From Nanobdellota archaeon (GTDB taxonomy: Archaea > Nanobdellota > Nanobdellia > Pacearchaeales > GW2011-AR1): DNA of 10,138 bases. The position numbers and the translations under genes are program-made. Of the stretch, positions 5,086 to 10,138 are shown one piece after another (positions within the stretch are counted from its first letter, which is position 1; each line of letters opens with the position of its first letter). The notes below the pieces were generated by a model. That model ran no database searches. It was not told the DNA's origin and worked only from the letters and a program-made list of their open reading frames with translations. Where the stretch lies: positions 1 to 10,138 of the forward strand of contig JAHIWJ010000076.1 of assembly GCA_018816205.1 (NCBI GenBank), given 5' to 3'.

Positions 5086-5105
5086 TTAAAATTTCCTTAA
5101 AGGAG

Positions 5106-5537
5106 ATGAAAACATACGGAAGAATAAACAACTTAGTAGATGAGCCATCACCTTACTTCATGGGGAAATGGCACACGGATGCGAGACTTTATGAATTTGT
5201 TGACGGAACTTGTAGTGGAAGTCATTTTAGAACAAAAATTAACACAGATACCGAGATAGCCATAGATGACATTCTTATAGGCCCTCATGATCATAGAGTA
5301 GAAATGAAAATAACAAGAGATGGAGAGACTTTTGAATATTCTGCAAGAATGCATGAACAAGTTTTAAGAATATTTGGTAGTTATGGAGATCACACCGTTA
5401 TGGTAGATGAAAGAAGACCTGATCTTTCTCCTGAAGAGATTTTAGCAATACAATCAATCCCAGATAGAACTCTAAGAGAAATAATGCTATGTACAATCAC
5501 AAGACCGCTTCCCTCTTATGAAGTTGCAACAAGATAA
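5106..5537 (+). CDS. Protein of unknown function (143 aa)
   Basis: I do not recognise it. The sequence begins MKTYGRINNLVDEPSPYF and is soluble, acidic and beta-rich in its first 100 residues. It has several histidines (for example SGSHFRTK and GPHDHRVEMK) and two cysteines that might bind metal. The C-terminal part (LSPEEILAIQSIPDRTLREIML) is helical. There is no signal peptide or membrane span. It is divergent from the 119-residue gene and has its own promoter, so joint function is possible but unproven. Confidence 0.62.
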   Translation: MKTYGRINNLVDEPSPYFMGKWHTDARLYEFVDGTCSGSHFRTKINTDTEIAIDDILIGPHDHRVEMKITRDGETFEYSARMHEQVLRIFGSYGDHTVMVDERRPDLSPEEILAIQSIPDRTLREIMLCTITRPLPSYEVATR

Positions 5538-5640
5538 GGTTTTAAATCAACTATTGTGGTGTATTGGTCTTTAAATATTCAAGTTAGAAGTCCTGCAAAA
5601 ATATATAAACAACTTCATCCTTAACAAATAAGTATTAAGA

Positions 5641-5678
5641 AATCAAATAGTCCTAATTGAAAAAAAGGAGGGTATCCC
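5641..5678 (+). repeat. 38-bp direct repeat, copy 1
   Basis: This copy begins AATCAAATAGTCCTAATTG and continues with seven A, GGAGGGTATCCC. It matches the stretch at 6162-6199 at 37 of 38 positions (G5671 versus T6192). It lies upstream of the EF-hand gene promoter. Confidence 0.85.
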
Positions 5679-5706
5679 ACCCCCACTATTGGGTTCGTGA
5701 CAGCAA

Positions 5707-5718
5707 CCTTTATAAAGG
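5707..5718 (+). promoter_or_regulatory. Palindromic TATA box of the EF-hand gene
   Basis: CCTTTATAAAGG is a perfect 12-bp palindrome centred about 25 bases before the ATG at 5738. It decides that start over the TTG at 5657. Confidence 0.6.
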
Positions 5719-5737
5719 AGAACCTTTCATTATTTCT

Positions 5738-6079
5738 ATGGAAAAAACACTAAGTCAATTAGGACGTGCTTTAGGCATGTCAGTTGGAGGCTCCATTGTA
5801 ATAGCAGGCCTTTTTATCGGGGCGGCAAAGCTTGGAGATCAGATGAGAAAAACACAGCAGGCATTAGAAAGTCAGGCAGAAAAAGCAGGATACTCCGCTG
5901 CTCAATTTGAAGCAAGCGCAGACACAAATAGGGACGGGATAGTCTCTTTTGACGAAGAAGTAGCTTTTTTAAGACGTGCCGGTTTTTCCGACAATGAAAC
6001 AAAGGGTTATTTTTCTGGACAAATAACAAAAGAAGAAGCCGTAAACCGTTACGAAGCCCTGCCCGAAAACCAAAGATAA
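5738..6079 (+). CDS. Membrane-anchored single EF-hand protein (113 aa)
   Basis: After a short N-terminus (MEKTLSQLGRALG) there is one membrane helix (residues about 14-33, GMSVGGSIVIAGLFIGAAKLG). A charged helical linker follows (residues 34-60), then a canonical 12-residue EF-hand loop at residues 62-73 (DTNRDGIVSFDE), with ligands D62, N64, D66, S70 and E73 and the conserved G67 and hydrophobic V69. The E-helix before it and F-helix after it (EVAFLRRAGF) fit. A second, non-canonical helical pair (ITKEEAVNRYEA) may pack against it. Calcium binding is thus well supported; the cellular role is not. The frame extends upstream to a TTG at 5657, but the TATA palindrome lies inside that extension. 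The gene is bracketed by two 38-bp direct repeats. Confidence 0.75.
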   Translation: MEKTLSQLGRALGMSVGGSIVIAGLFIGAAKLGDQMRKTQQALESQAEKAGYSAAQFEASADTNRDGIVSFDEEVAFLRRAGFSDNETKGYFSGQITKEEAVNRYEALPENQR

Positions 6080-6161
6080 TCCTTTATGCACACAAACCAA
6101 GCCTATGCAAAGATAGACTAATATGTCACAAAGGTAAATTGCACTTTTATGTCTTCTCTTT

Positions 6162-6199
6162 AATCAAATAGTCCTAATTGAAAAAAAGGAGTGTATCCC
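6162..6199 (+). repeat. 38-bp direct repeat, copy 2
   Basis: This is the second copy of the repeat at 5641-5678, 521 bp downstream and in the same orientation, with one mismatch. It ends 12 bases from the stop codon of the leftward zinc protein. The sequence before and after differs between the copies. Confidence 0.85.
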
Positions 6200-6211
6200 C
6201 CGCTATAACTC

Positions 6212-6630
6212 CTATTTCCCGAATTTCCCCCAGCCCTTGGGAATTTTAATCCTTGAAGCGCAACTTTTATGAGTCCAAAGTCCTTTCCATTCATAGTATT
6301 TTTCATGTCTTGGGGAAGGACGAGTAAAACTTACAATCGTGTTAACCCTGGACAGTTTATCCAAAACTTTCCCGCAAACAACACATTTGCCATAACGATA
6401 TTTTCTAAACTTCTTATGGGATAACATCCTCATAACCGTAGATTTTTCTCTTTTCAACTTTTTAATACAGGAAAAATTATGTTCAAGAACCGGTTTATAT
6501 TTTTTCTTTAGCAAATCTTTATATACATATTTATTGCAGTCGATATCGTTGCATTGTCCCTCAAGAGCTCCGTCTATTTCATCAAGCTTATCAGCGAGAA
6601 AATATATTCCTCTTTGTTTTTCCCAGGCAT
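6212..6630 (-). pseudogene. Zinc-binding (CxxC...HxxC) protein with an apparent one-base frameshift near its start
   Basis: The 3' part is a clear basic protein with a treble-clef-like ligand set CVVC...HKSC (GKCVVCGK and THKSCASRI). Its only in-frame start codons are a TTG at 6514 and weaker internal ones, yet the same frame stays open and protein-like up to 6661 with no ATG, GTG or TTG in the extension. An ATG at 6630 sits 25 bases after a TATA-like CTTAAATA (6652-6659), but its frame ends after 18 codons. One extra A in the A5 run at 6617-6621 would join them into a 139-residue protein starting MPGKKQRGIYFLADKLDEID, with cysteines at 27, 32, 83, 86 and 124 and H121. It may be a real gene with a sequencing indel, a fresh pseudogene, or a recoding case. 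The family is not recognised beyond zinc binding. Confidence 0.6.
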
Positions 6631-6651
6631 TATTAACCGAGCAACTTATAG

Positions 6652-6659
6652 TATTTAAG
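6652..6659 (-). promoter_or_regulatory. TATA-like element for the zinc protein
   Basis: On the minus strand CTTAAATA is centred about 25 bases before the ATG at 6630. It lies back to back with the RNase HII promoter. Confidence 0.5.
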
Positions 6660-6677
6660 TTCTAACTTCTGCGAAAA

Positions 6678-6686
6678 CTTAAAAAC
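6678..6686 (+). promoter_or_regulatory. TATA-like element for RNase HII
   Basis: CTTAAAAAC is centred 25 bases before the ATG at 6707, giving a leaderless transcript. Confidence 0.5.
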
Positions 6687-6706
6687 ACCTCTCCCTTCTC
6701 TTATCA

Positions 6707-7393
6707 ATGGCACTAATCATAGGAATAGACGACGCAGGTCGCGGCCCGCTAATCGGCCCAATGATTCTCGCAGGCGTTCTAGTAGACAAATCTCAGGAAA
6801 CAAAGTTCAAATCAAAAAACATCAGGGACTCAAAGGACGTTCCTCACCCAGACAGGATTAAGATGGCCGCCTTCATAAAAGAGAACTCCTATTCTTACCA
6901 CGTCGAAAAAACCTTCCCAAACGAAATAGACCATTCTTTAACCTTCGGAACAAATCTCAATACCCTCGAAGCAAAAAAAGCCGCCGAAATAATTAACACG
7001 CTAAACAACTTAAAATACCAAAAAGAAAAAATTAAGGTCATACTCGACTGTCCATCAATAAATACAACTTCTTGGCTGAACACTCTTCTAAAATTCATAA
7101 AACACAGAAGCAACCTAACATTTCTCTGCGAGCATAAAGCAGATGTCAACCATGTCTCAGTCAGCGCCGCTTCGATTCTAGCAAAAGTAACTCGCGAAGA
7201 GGAAGTCGCAAAAATCAAAAAGAAATACGGTAATATTGGTTCAGGTTATCCTTCAGACCCATTCACAAAAGAGTTTCTGGCAAAACACGGCAGGGAATTC
7301 AAAGACGAAGGAATCTTTAGAAAAACCTGGTCTACTTGGAAAAAACTTTTCCCAGAAAAACAAAAAAATCAAGCAACCCTCGACAGTTTCTGA
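6707..7393 (+). CDS. rnhB: Ribonuclease HII, archaeal type
   Basis: RNase HII cuts the RNA strand of RNA-DNA hybrids and starts removal of single ribonucleotides from DNA. At 228 residues it has normal archaeal length. Motif I is GIDDAGRGPLIGP (residues 6-18), motif II around RDSKDV, the third catalytic Asp is D114 (KVILDCPS), and D146 (CEHKADVNHVSVSAASILAKVTRE) completes the metal site. The second catalytic residue is Asp (D9) where most family members have Glu (GIDEAGRG). The C-terminus, QATLDSF (222-228), is a PIP-box-like motif that would recruit it to the PCNA clamp. It diverges from the zinc protein and is followed by a membrane protein with its own promoter. Confidence 0.95.
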   Translation: MALIIGIDDAGRGPLIGPMILAGVLVDKSQETKFKSKNIRDSKDVPHPDRIKMAAFIKENSYSYHVEKTFPNEIDHSLTFGTNLNTLEAKKAAEIINTLNNLKYQKEKIKVILDCPSINTTSWLNTLLKFIKHRSNLTFLCEHKADVNHVSVSAASILAKVTREEEVAKIKKKYGNIGSGYPSDPFTKEFLAKHGREFKDEGIFRKTWSTWKKLFPEKQKNQATLDSF

Positions 7394-7406
7394 CCTATAG
7401 AAACCA

Positions 7407-7413
7407 TTTAAAA
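7407..7413 (+). promoter_or_regulatory. TATA-like element for the membrane protein at 7435
   Basis: TTTAAAA is centred 25 bases before the ATG at 7435. A 6-bp inverted repeat (CAACCA, 7414-7419, with TGGTTG, 7426-7431) lies between it and the start. It supports this start over the TTG at 7336 inside the RNase HII gene. Confidence 0.45.
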
Positions 7414-7434
7414 CAACCAACCCCTTGGTTGAGC

Positions 7435-7893
7435 ATGAAATGGAGCCTGCCTCTCAAAATAATTTATCGCGGATTGCTCGGCTTAGTCGTATTCGTGATT
7501 ATCCTCGGCATAGCAAACTTCTTGAAAGCGTACATAAATCACCCATTCTACCACTTTTTCGTCAACACTTTCAATAGTGCGCTCTGGATAATAATCGCCT
7601 TGTCGGTGCTCTTTCTCGCAGCAGACTTTTTTAGAGTTTTACAATTTCCCTATAACCTCCCCTGCCCGATAATAAACGCATTCGCCTACGTCTATTTGAC
7701 AAGTTTCCTATTCGAATTAATCCCTTTAGTAGAATACCTCGCAAAAACAGAAATGCCCTGGGATTTTGGTTTACTCCGAGCGATACTAGCTGTTTCAGTC
7801 TTCGCTCTAGTCGCAGTAATGGGTTATGTAAACATATTCATAAAAAAATACCGTAAAGAAAACAAAAAAGAAAAAAAACCTAGCAAGAAATAA
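7435..7893 (+). CDS. Four-helix integral membrane protein of unknown function (152 aa)
   Basis: The sequence shows four membrane helices at residues about 10-32, 43-66, 77-100 and 111-134, with a short N-terminus. The tail is very basic (KKYRKENKKEKKPSKK, ending at the stop) and by the positive-inside rule puts the C-terminus, and hence the N-terminus, in the cytoplasm. No catalytic or transport motif is visible; the single cysteine in PYNLPCPIINAF lies at the start of helix 3. The frame extends back into RNase HII from a TTG, but the ATG at 7435 fits the TATA spacing and gives a normal membrane-protein start. Confidence 0.7.
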   Translation: MKWSLPLKIIYRGLLGLVVFVIILGIANFLKAYINHPFYHFFVNTFNSALWIIIALSVLFLAADFFRVLQFPYNLPCPIINAFAYVYLTSFLFELIPLVEYLAKTEMPWDFGLLRAILAVSVFALVAVMGYVNIFIKKYRKENKKEKKPSKK

Positions 7894-7922
7894 ACTTCAA
7901 CCTAGAGACCTGTTGCAGAAAA

Positions 7923-7930
7923 CTTAAATA
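7923..7930 (+). promoter_or_regulatory. TATA-like element for the gene at 7952
   Basis: CTTAAATA is centred about 25 bases before the ATG at 7952. Confidence 0.5.
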
Positions 7931-7951
7931 TCCTTCCTTCTTTATTCAACA

Positions 7952-8449
7952 ATGGCAGGAACCAGCGAAGATTACCGAAAAGAGGCAGAAACCGGCTGTT
8001 GCAAAAAGATTGACCCCAAAAAATGGGAGGGCAAAACAATTACTTGGAAAAAGAAACGTTTCATTAAGGACCACGTGACTTCATTCTTTCACATTCCCAT
8101 AAACTTCGGCCCAGTAGTCAAAAGAACCATGGCAAAGATAGACTCTTCTAAGGCATTTCCCAAAGACCCGGTCTGGATTTCAGACGAGAAATCGCTTTGG
8201 GGCTCAGACGTCTATTTTGAGGTCACAGAACACGTTCCTAACGCCGAAAATGTCTTCTTGTCTGGAACATTCATGACAAAAGTCTTTGAAGGCCCCTACC
8301 AAAACATCAAAATTTGGATGAAGGAAATGGAAGCATATGTAAAATCAAAAAGCAAAGTCCCCAAGAACTATTACTTCTTTTACACAACATGCCCGAAGTG
8401 CGCAAAACAATACGGAAAAAACTACGTCATAATCTTTGCGGAAATTTGA
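7952..8449 (+). CDS. Conserved GyrI-like-fold protein, often annotated 'hydrolase' (165 aa)
   Basis: I recognise the overall pattern from a family shared by archaea and bacteria, usually annotated simply as a hydrolase. It opens MAGTSEDYRKEAETGCCKK, has a central W-K-K segment and FFHIPINFG, then DEKSLWGSDVYFEV. The second half (SGTFMTKVFEGPYQNIKIWMKEMEAY) recalls the 'GxY...W' core of GyrI-like small-molecule-binding domains. A CPKC pair (C147, C150) near the end and the CC pair (C16, C17) could bind zinc or be redox-active. Neither substrate nor reaction can be read from the sequence. It has its own promoter and lies 25 bases upstream of the receiver-like gene, so the two may be co-transcribed. 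Confidence 0.7.
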   Translation: MAGTSEDYRKEAETGCCKKIDPKKWEGKTITWKKKRFIKDHVTSFFHIPINFGPVVKRTMAKIDSSKAFPKDPVWISDEKSLWGSDVYFEVTEHVPNAENVFLSGTFMTKVFEGPYQNIKIWMKEMEAYVKSKSKVPKNYYFFYTTCPKCAKQYGKNYVIIFAEI

Positions 8450-8474
8450 TAAAGCCATTTTTCATTAGTAGCCT

Positions 8475-8867
8475 ATGAAAAAAGTCCTTATTGTTGGCCC
8501 GTGCTATGCAGATGCAGCCGCTCTAAAAAAATTCCTAGAGTCAAACTTCTCTGTGAACACGGTGGAGCTGACGAAGATAAAAGAAGCGACAGACTTTCTT
8601 AAACAACGGTCTTGTGATTTTATTCTGGTCACAAGAATCTGCATCGGCGACAAAAAACCAGGCGCAGAACTAATAGACTACGTCATTAAAAACTGTCCAG
8701 ACAAACCAATAATCATGCTGACTCGCTTTCCAGAAGCCCAGGAAAAAGCAATAAAGGCCGGCGCAAAAACTGCCTTCGATATGGACCTCTTGATTGGTTT
8801 CATCAGACCATCAATGGAAGAAAAAAGAAAAAGGGTTCTAGAATATCTCAACGAGCAGCTTTCTTAA
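8475..8867 (+). CDS. Degenerate response-regulator receiver-like protein (130 aa)
   Basis: Length and pattern match a CheY-type receiver domain: MKKVLIVGP as strand 1, DFILVTRI as strand 3, KPIIMLTRF as strand 4 with the conserved Thr (T83), and AIKAGA (residues 92-97) before strand 5. The phosphorylation residues are missing. The acidic pair after strand 1 is replaced by GPCYAD, the acceptor position after strand 3 is Thr (T53), and the usual Lys of the KP motif is not seen. It is therefore probably a phosphorylation-independent pseudo-receiver acting by protein contacts. A 15-residue helical tail extends past the fold. It begins 25 bases after the 'hydrolase' gene with no clear promoter of its own. 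Its end overlaps the convergent SdpI-family gene by 20 bases. Confidence 0.72.
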   Translation: MKKVLIVGPCYADAAALKKFLESNFSVNTVELTKIKEATDFLKQRSCDFILVTRICIGDKKPGAELIDYVIKNCPDKPIIMLTRFPEAQEKAIKAGAKTAFDMDLLIGFIRPSMEEKRKRVLEYLNEQLS

Positions 8868-9498
8868 CATGCTCTCTTTTGTAGACAACATAAGAATAGA
8901 CAATTAAATAAGCCACCACAATAAGAACAGGGATAATCACAAACCATATTGCCCGTAACGGAAAGATAAAACCAAGAAGCGAGACTAAAGCGACCGCCTT
9001 AAACATCTTAGCGCCCATTTTATGTGTTTTATACCATACTTTCTCACTGCTCAACGTCCAAGGTGTTCTTATCCCAATAAACCAATTTGGTTTAGCCTTC
9101 CCAAGAACAAACGCCATGAACAAGAACAAAATCGTAAAAGCAGGCAGCAGCATCAACGAAAAATTAAATCGCGCCCCCAGGTTCCACAAAACAGAAAGAA
9201 AGTAAACATAGAAAAGAAATGCGATAATCACGAAAATCAGCCAATCGTACTCTTTCCTAAATGCCCTAATATTCTCTTTTTTAGGGTCTATTCTGGGTAT
9301 CAAAACAAGCAAAACAAGCAAAACAAGCGAGATTATTGGTAGCAGGAACAAACCCATAAACCGCGAAGCATGGCCATTCACTTCTCCGGCAGCATTCCAA
9401 TGAGAATCCATTCTAACAGGCATCTGCGGATAAAGATAGACACCTATCAAAAACGAGACAATTATCAATGCAAAAGCGACGTTAATAGTGGCCCTCAT
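8848..9498 (-). CDS. SdpI/DUF1648-family membrane protein (216 aa)
   Basis: Two family signatures are visible. An N-terminal DUF1648 stretch, YPQMPVRMDSHWNAAGEVNG (residues 23-42), and the later SdpI motif GIRTPWTLSSEKVWYKTHK (residues 142-160). Six membrane helices fall near residues 5-23, 47-68, 86-106, 112-133, 165-180 and 183-206. In Bacillus, SdpI gives immunity to the SdpC toxin and signals to a repressor. Archaeal homologues are common without any toxin nearby, and I see none here, so immunity should not be assumed. A TATA-like GTTTTAAAAC (9523-9532) lies about 29 bases upstream. Its 3' end overlaps the receiver-like gene. Confidence 0.85.
   Translation of the reverse strand: MRATINVAFALIIVSFLIGVYLYPQMPVRMDSHWNAAGEVNGHASRFMGLFLLPIISLVLLVLLVLIPRIDPKKENIRAFRKEYDWLIFVIIAFLFYVYFLSVLWNLGARFNFSLMLLPAFTILFLFMAFVLGKAKPNWFIGIRTPWTLSSEKVWYKTHKMGAKMFKAVALVSLLGFIFPLRAIWFVIIPVLIVVAYLIVYSYVVYKREHVKKAAR
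9301..9327. repeat. Three tandem copies of a 9-bp unit inside the SdpI-family gene
   Basis: CAAAACAAG occurs three times in a row, in frame. On the coding strand it gives LVLLVLLVL in the second membrane helix. Copy number changes would lengthen or shorten the helix by three residues. Confidence 0.85.
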
Positions 9499-9522
9499 AA
9501 TTCTTTAAACAAGGCAATAGGC

Positions 9523-9532
9523 GTTTTAAAAC
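9523..9532 (-). promoter_or_regulatory. TATA-like element for the SdpI-family gene
   Basis: The palindromic GTTTTAAAAC is centred about 29 bases upstream of the minus-strand ATG at 9498, and just before the 3' end of the preceding gene. Confidence 0.45.
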
Positions 9533-9858
9533 TTCCTACCACCAGACCTCGCCCAGCAGATATATGGCAGTTTAGCGCGCATTCCTAAATTAGTAAGGCA
9601 ATAATCAAAAACAGGCCCATAACTGTCTCTTACCTGCTCCCCTTTAGAATCTACTCGCGGGATGGCCTCAGCATACCCCCTGCTACACATCGCTGCGAGA
9701 ATCTCCTTCGCATGCTGGAGGCAGGTTATATACTGTCTAGTCCTCGGTTTATCACCTCTCGCCTCAAAAATCCCATCTAAAACACGAGCAGGATTTTTCG
9801 GATCATTCGCCCTCAAAACCCAAAACACTTCATTTGCCCCTATTTTTTTTATTATCAT
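9526..9858 (-). CDS. Protein of unknown function (110 aa), coupled to the upstream gene
   Basis: No family recognised. The protein begins MIIKKIGANEVFWVLRANDP, a beta-strand-like opening, followed by a region resembling the helices of a small alpha/beta or winged-helix domain (RTRQYITCLQHAKEILAAMCSRGYAEAI). The end, PVFDYCLTNLGMRAKLPYI, recalls the terminal helix-strand of winged-helix proteins, where 'YxLTxLG' is frequent; DNA binding is thus a guess. Four cysteines are scattered. Its ATG overlaps the preceding stop (TAATG), so the two are translationally coupled. Confidence 0.6.
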   Translation of the reverse strand: MIIKKIGANEVFWVLRANDPKNPARVLDGIFEARGDKPRTRQYITCLQHAKEILAAMCSRGYAEAIPRVDSKGEQVRDSYGPVFDYCLTNLGMRAKLPYICWARSGGRKF

Positions 9859-10138
9859 TATGTACTTCTCCTGCCATACCCTTCACTCTCCTGACCAACC
9901 CTTAACCCCTCAAATTCGTCCAAAATCGCTTTTCTAATCGCATAAAGGCAGTTGCCTAATTGAGTCCTTACAGTTCTGGCTTCCTTCTTGCTGCCATAAG
10001 CAAAGACGTCCCCCATAACACCAATGTGCAAGGGCAGAATATCAAACAACCCTGTAAAGGGCCCATACTCATCATTGTACATAAGTTGCACATTAGTGGC
10101 CTTGCTCTGCCTTAGCCCAGCAGCATGCACATTTGAAA
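9858..10138 (-). CDS. 3' part of an unrecognised gene running off the right edge
   Basis: The minus-strand frame is open from the window edge to the stop at 9858-9860, giving 92 codons of protein. A GTG at 10130 is available, but the frame continues in coding style (SNVHAAGLRQSKATNV) to the edge, so the true start is probably outside. The visible part has a glycine-rich, partly hydrophobic middle (GPFTGLFDILPLHIGVMGDVFAYGSK) and a helical, charged end (RTQLGNCLYAIRKAILDEFEGLR). Its stop shares one base with the start of the next gene, showing one operon. Confidence 0.55.
   Translation of the reverse strand, partial: SNVHAAGLRQSKATNVQLMYNDEYGPFTGLFDILPLHIGVMGDVFAYGSKKEARTVRTQLGNCLYAIRKAILDEFEGLRVGQESEGYGRRST

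Noticed and set aside
5641..6199. CRISPR array
   Set aside because: Only two repeat copies with a 483-bp gene-containing spacer; no short regular spacers and no cas genes in the window.
6895..7218. 107-codon frame antisense to RNase HII
   Set aside because: Shadow of a well-supported catalytic gene; no promoter or recognisable protein features.
9022..9342. 106-codon plus-strand frame within the SdpI-family gene
   Set aside because: Antisense shadow; rich in Gln, Asn and Lys from reversed membrane-helix codons.
8848..9498. SdpI as an immunity gene of a bacteriocin system
   Set aside because: No SdpC-like toxin or processing gene is nearby, and SdpI-family proteins are widespread in archaea without one.

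Overview
This window reads as a piece of an archaeal chromosome, most likely from a small-genomed DPANN lineage of the Pacearchaeota/Woesearchaeota type; the lineage is inferred, not proven. Both tRNA genes carry introns at the canonical archaeal position (37/38). RNase HII ends in a PCNA-binding PIP box. Most genes have a TATA-like element (CTTTATAAG, TTTATAAAT, CTTAAATA and similar) centred 25-30 bases upstream of the start codon, the layout of leaderless archaeal transcripts. I used that spacing to choose starts; it moves several of them downstream of the longest open frame.

Left part (1-1080). The 5' end of a leftward gene, possibly a winged-helix regulator, begins under two tandem 18-bp palindromes of form TATACC-N6-GGTATA. 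Then come a 78-codon gene of unknown function, an intron-containing tRNA-Ser(GCU) on the minus strand, and a 24-residue, almost entirely acidic microprotein with a strong Shine-Dalgarno sequence and a T-tract terminator. Next (1078-2018) are an endonuclease/exonuclease/phosphatase family protein and an intron-containing tRNA-Met(CAU), probably the initiator. They diverge from what looks like one shared, nearly symmetric TATA box.

Middle (2200-5540). A two-gene operon encodes a winged-helix plus minimal nucleotidyltransferase (MNT) protein and a HEPN-fold protein, a toxin-antitoxin-like pair. It is followed by a string of small proteins I do not recognise: a membrane-anchored protein at 3555, and three soluble-looking proteins at 3944, 4652 and 5106. 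A GC-rich stretch with three consecutive hairpins (4519-4611) may be a non-coding RNA or a structured terminator.

Right part (5640-10138). A membrane-anchored single EF-hand protein is bracketed by 38-bp direct repeats. A leftward zinc-binding (CxxC...HxxC) protein appears to be split by a one-base frameshift and diverges from RNase HII. Then come a four-helix membrane protein, a conserved GyrI-like/'hydrolase' protein, a receiver-like protein without its phospho-acceptor Asp, a convergent SdpI-family membrane protein, and two translationally coupled unknown genes, the last running off the window.

Overall this is mostly short, separately transcribed housekeeping and hypothetical genes. The parts most worth following up are the operator array at the left edge, the acidic microprotein, the anomalous tRNA-Met, the MNT/HEPN operon, the hairpin element, the direct repeats around the EF-hand gene, and the frameshifted zinc protein.
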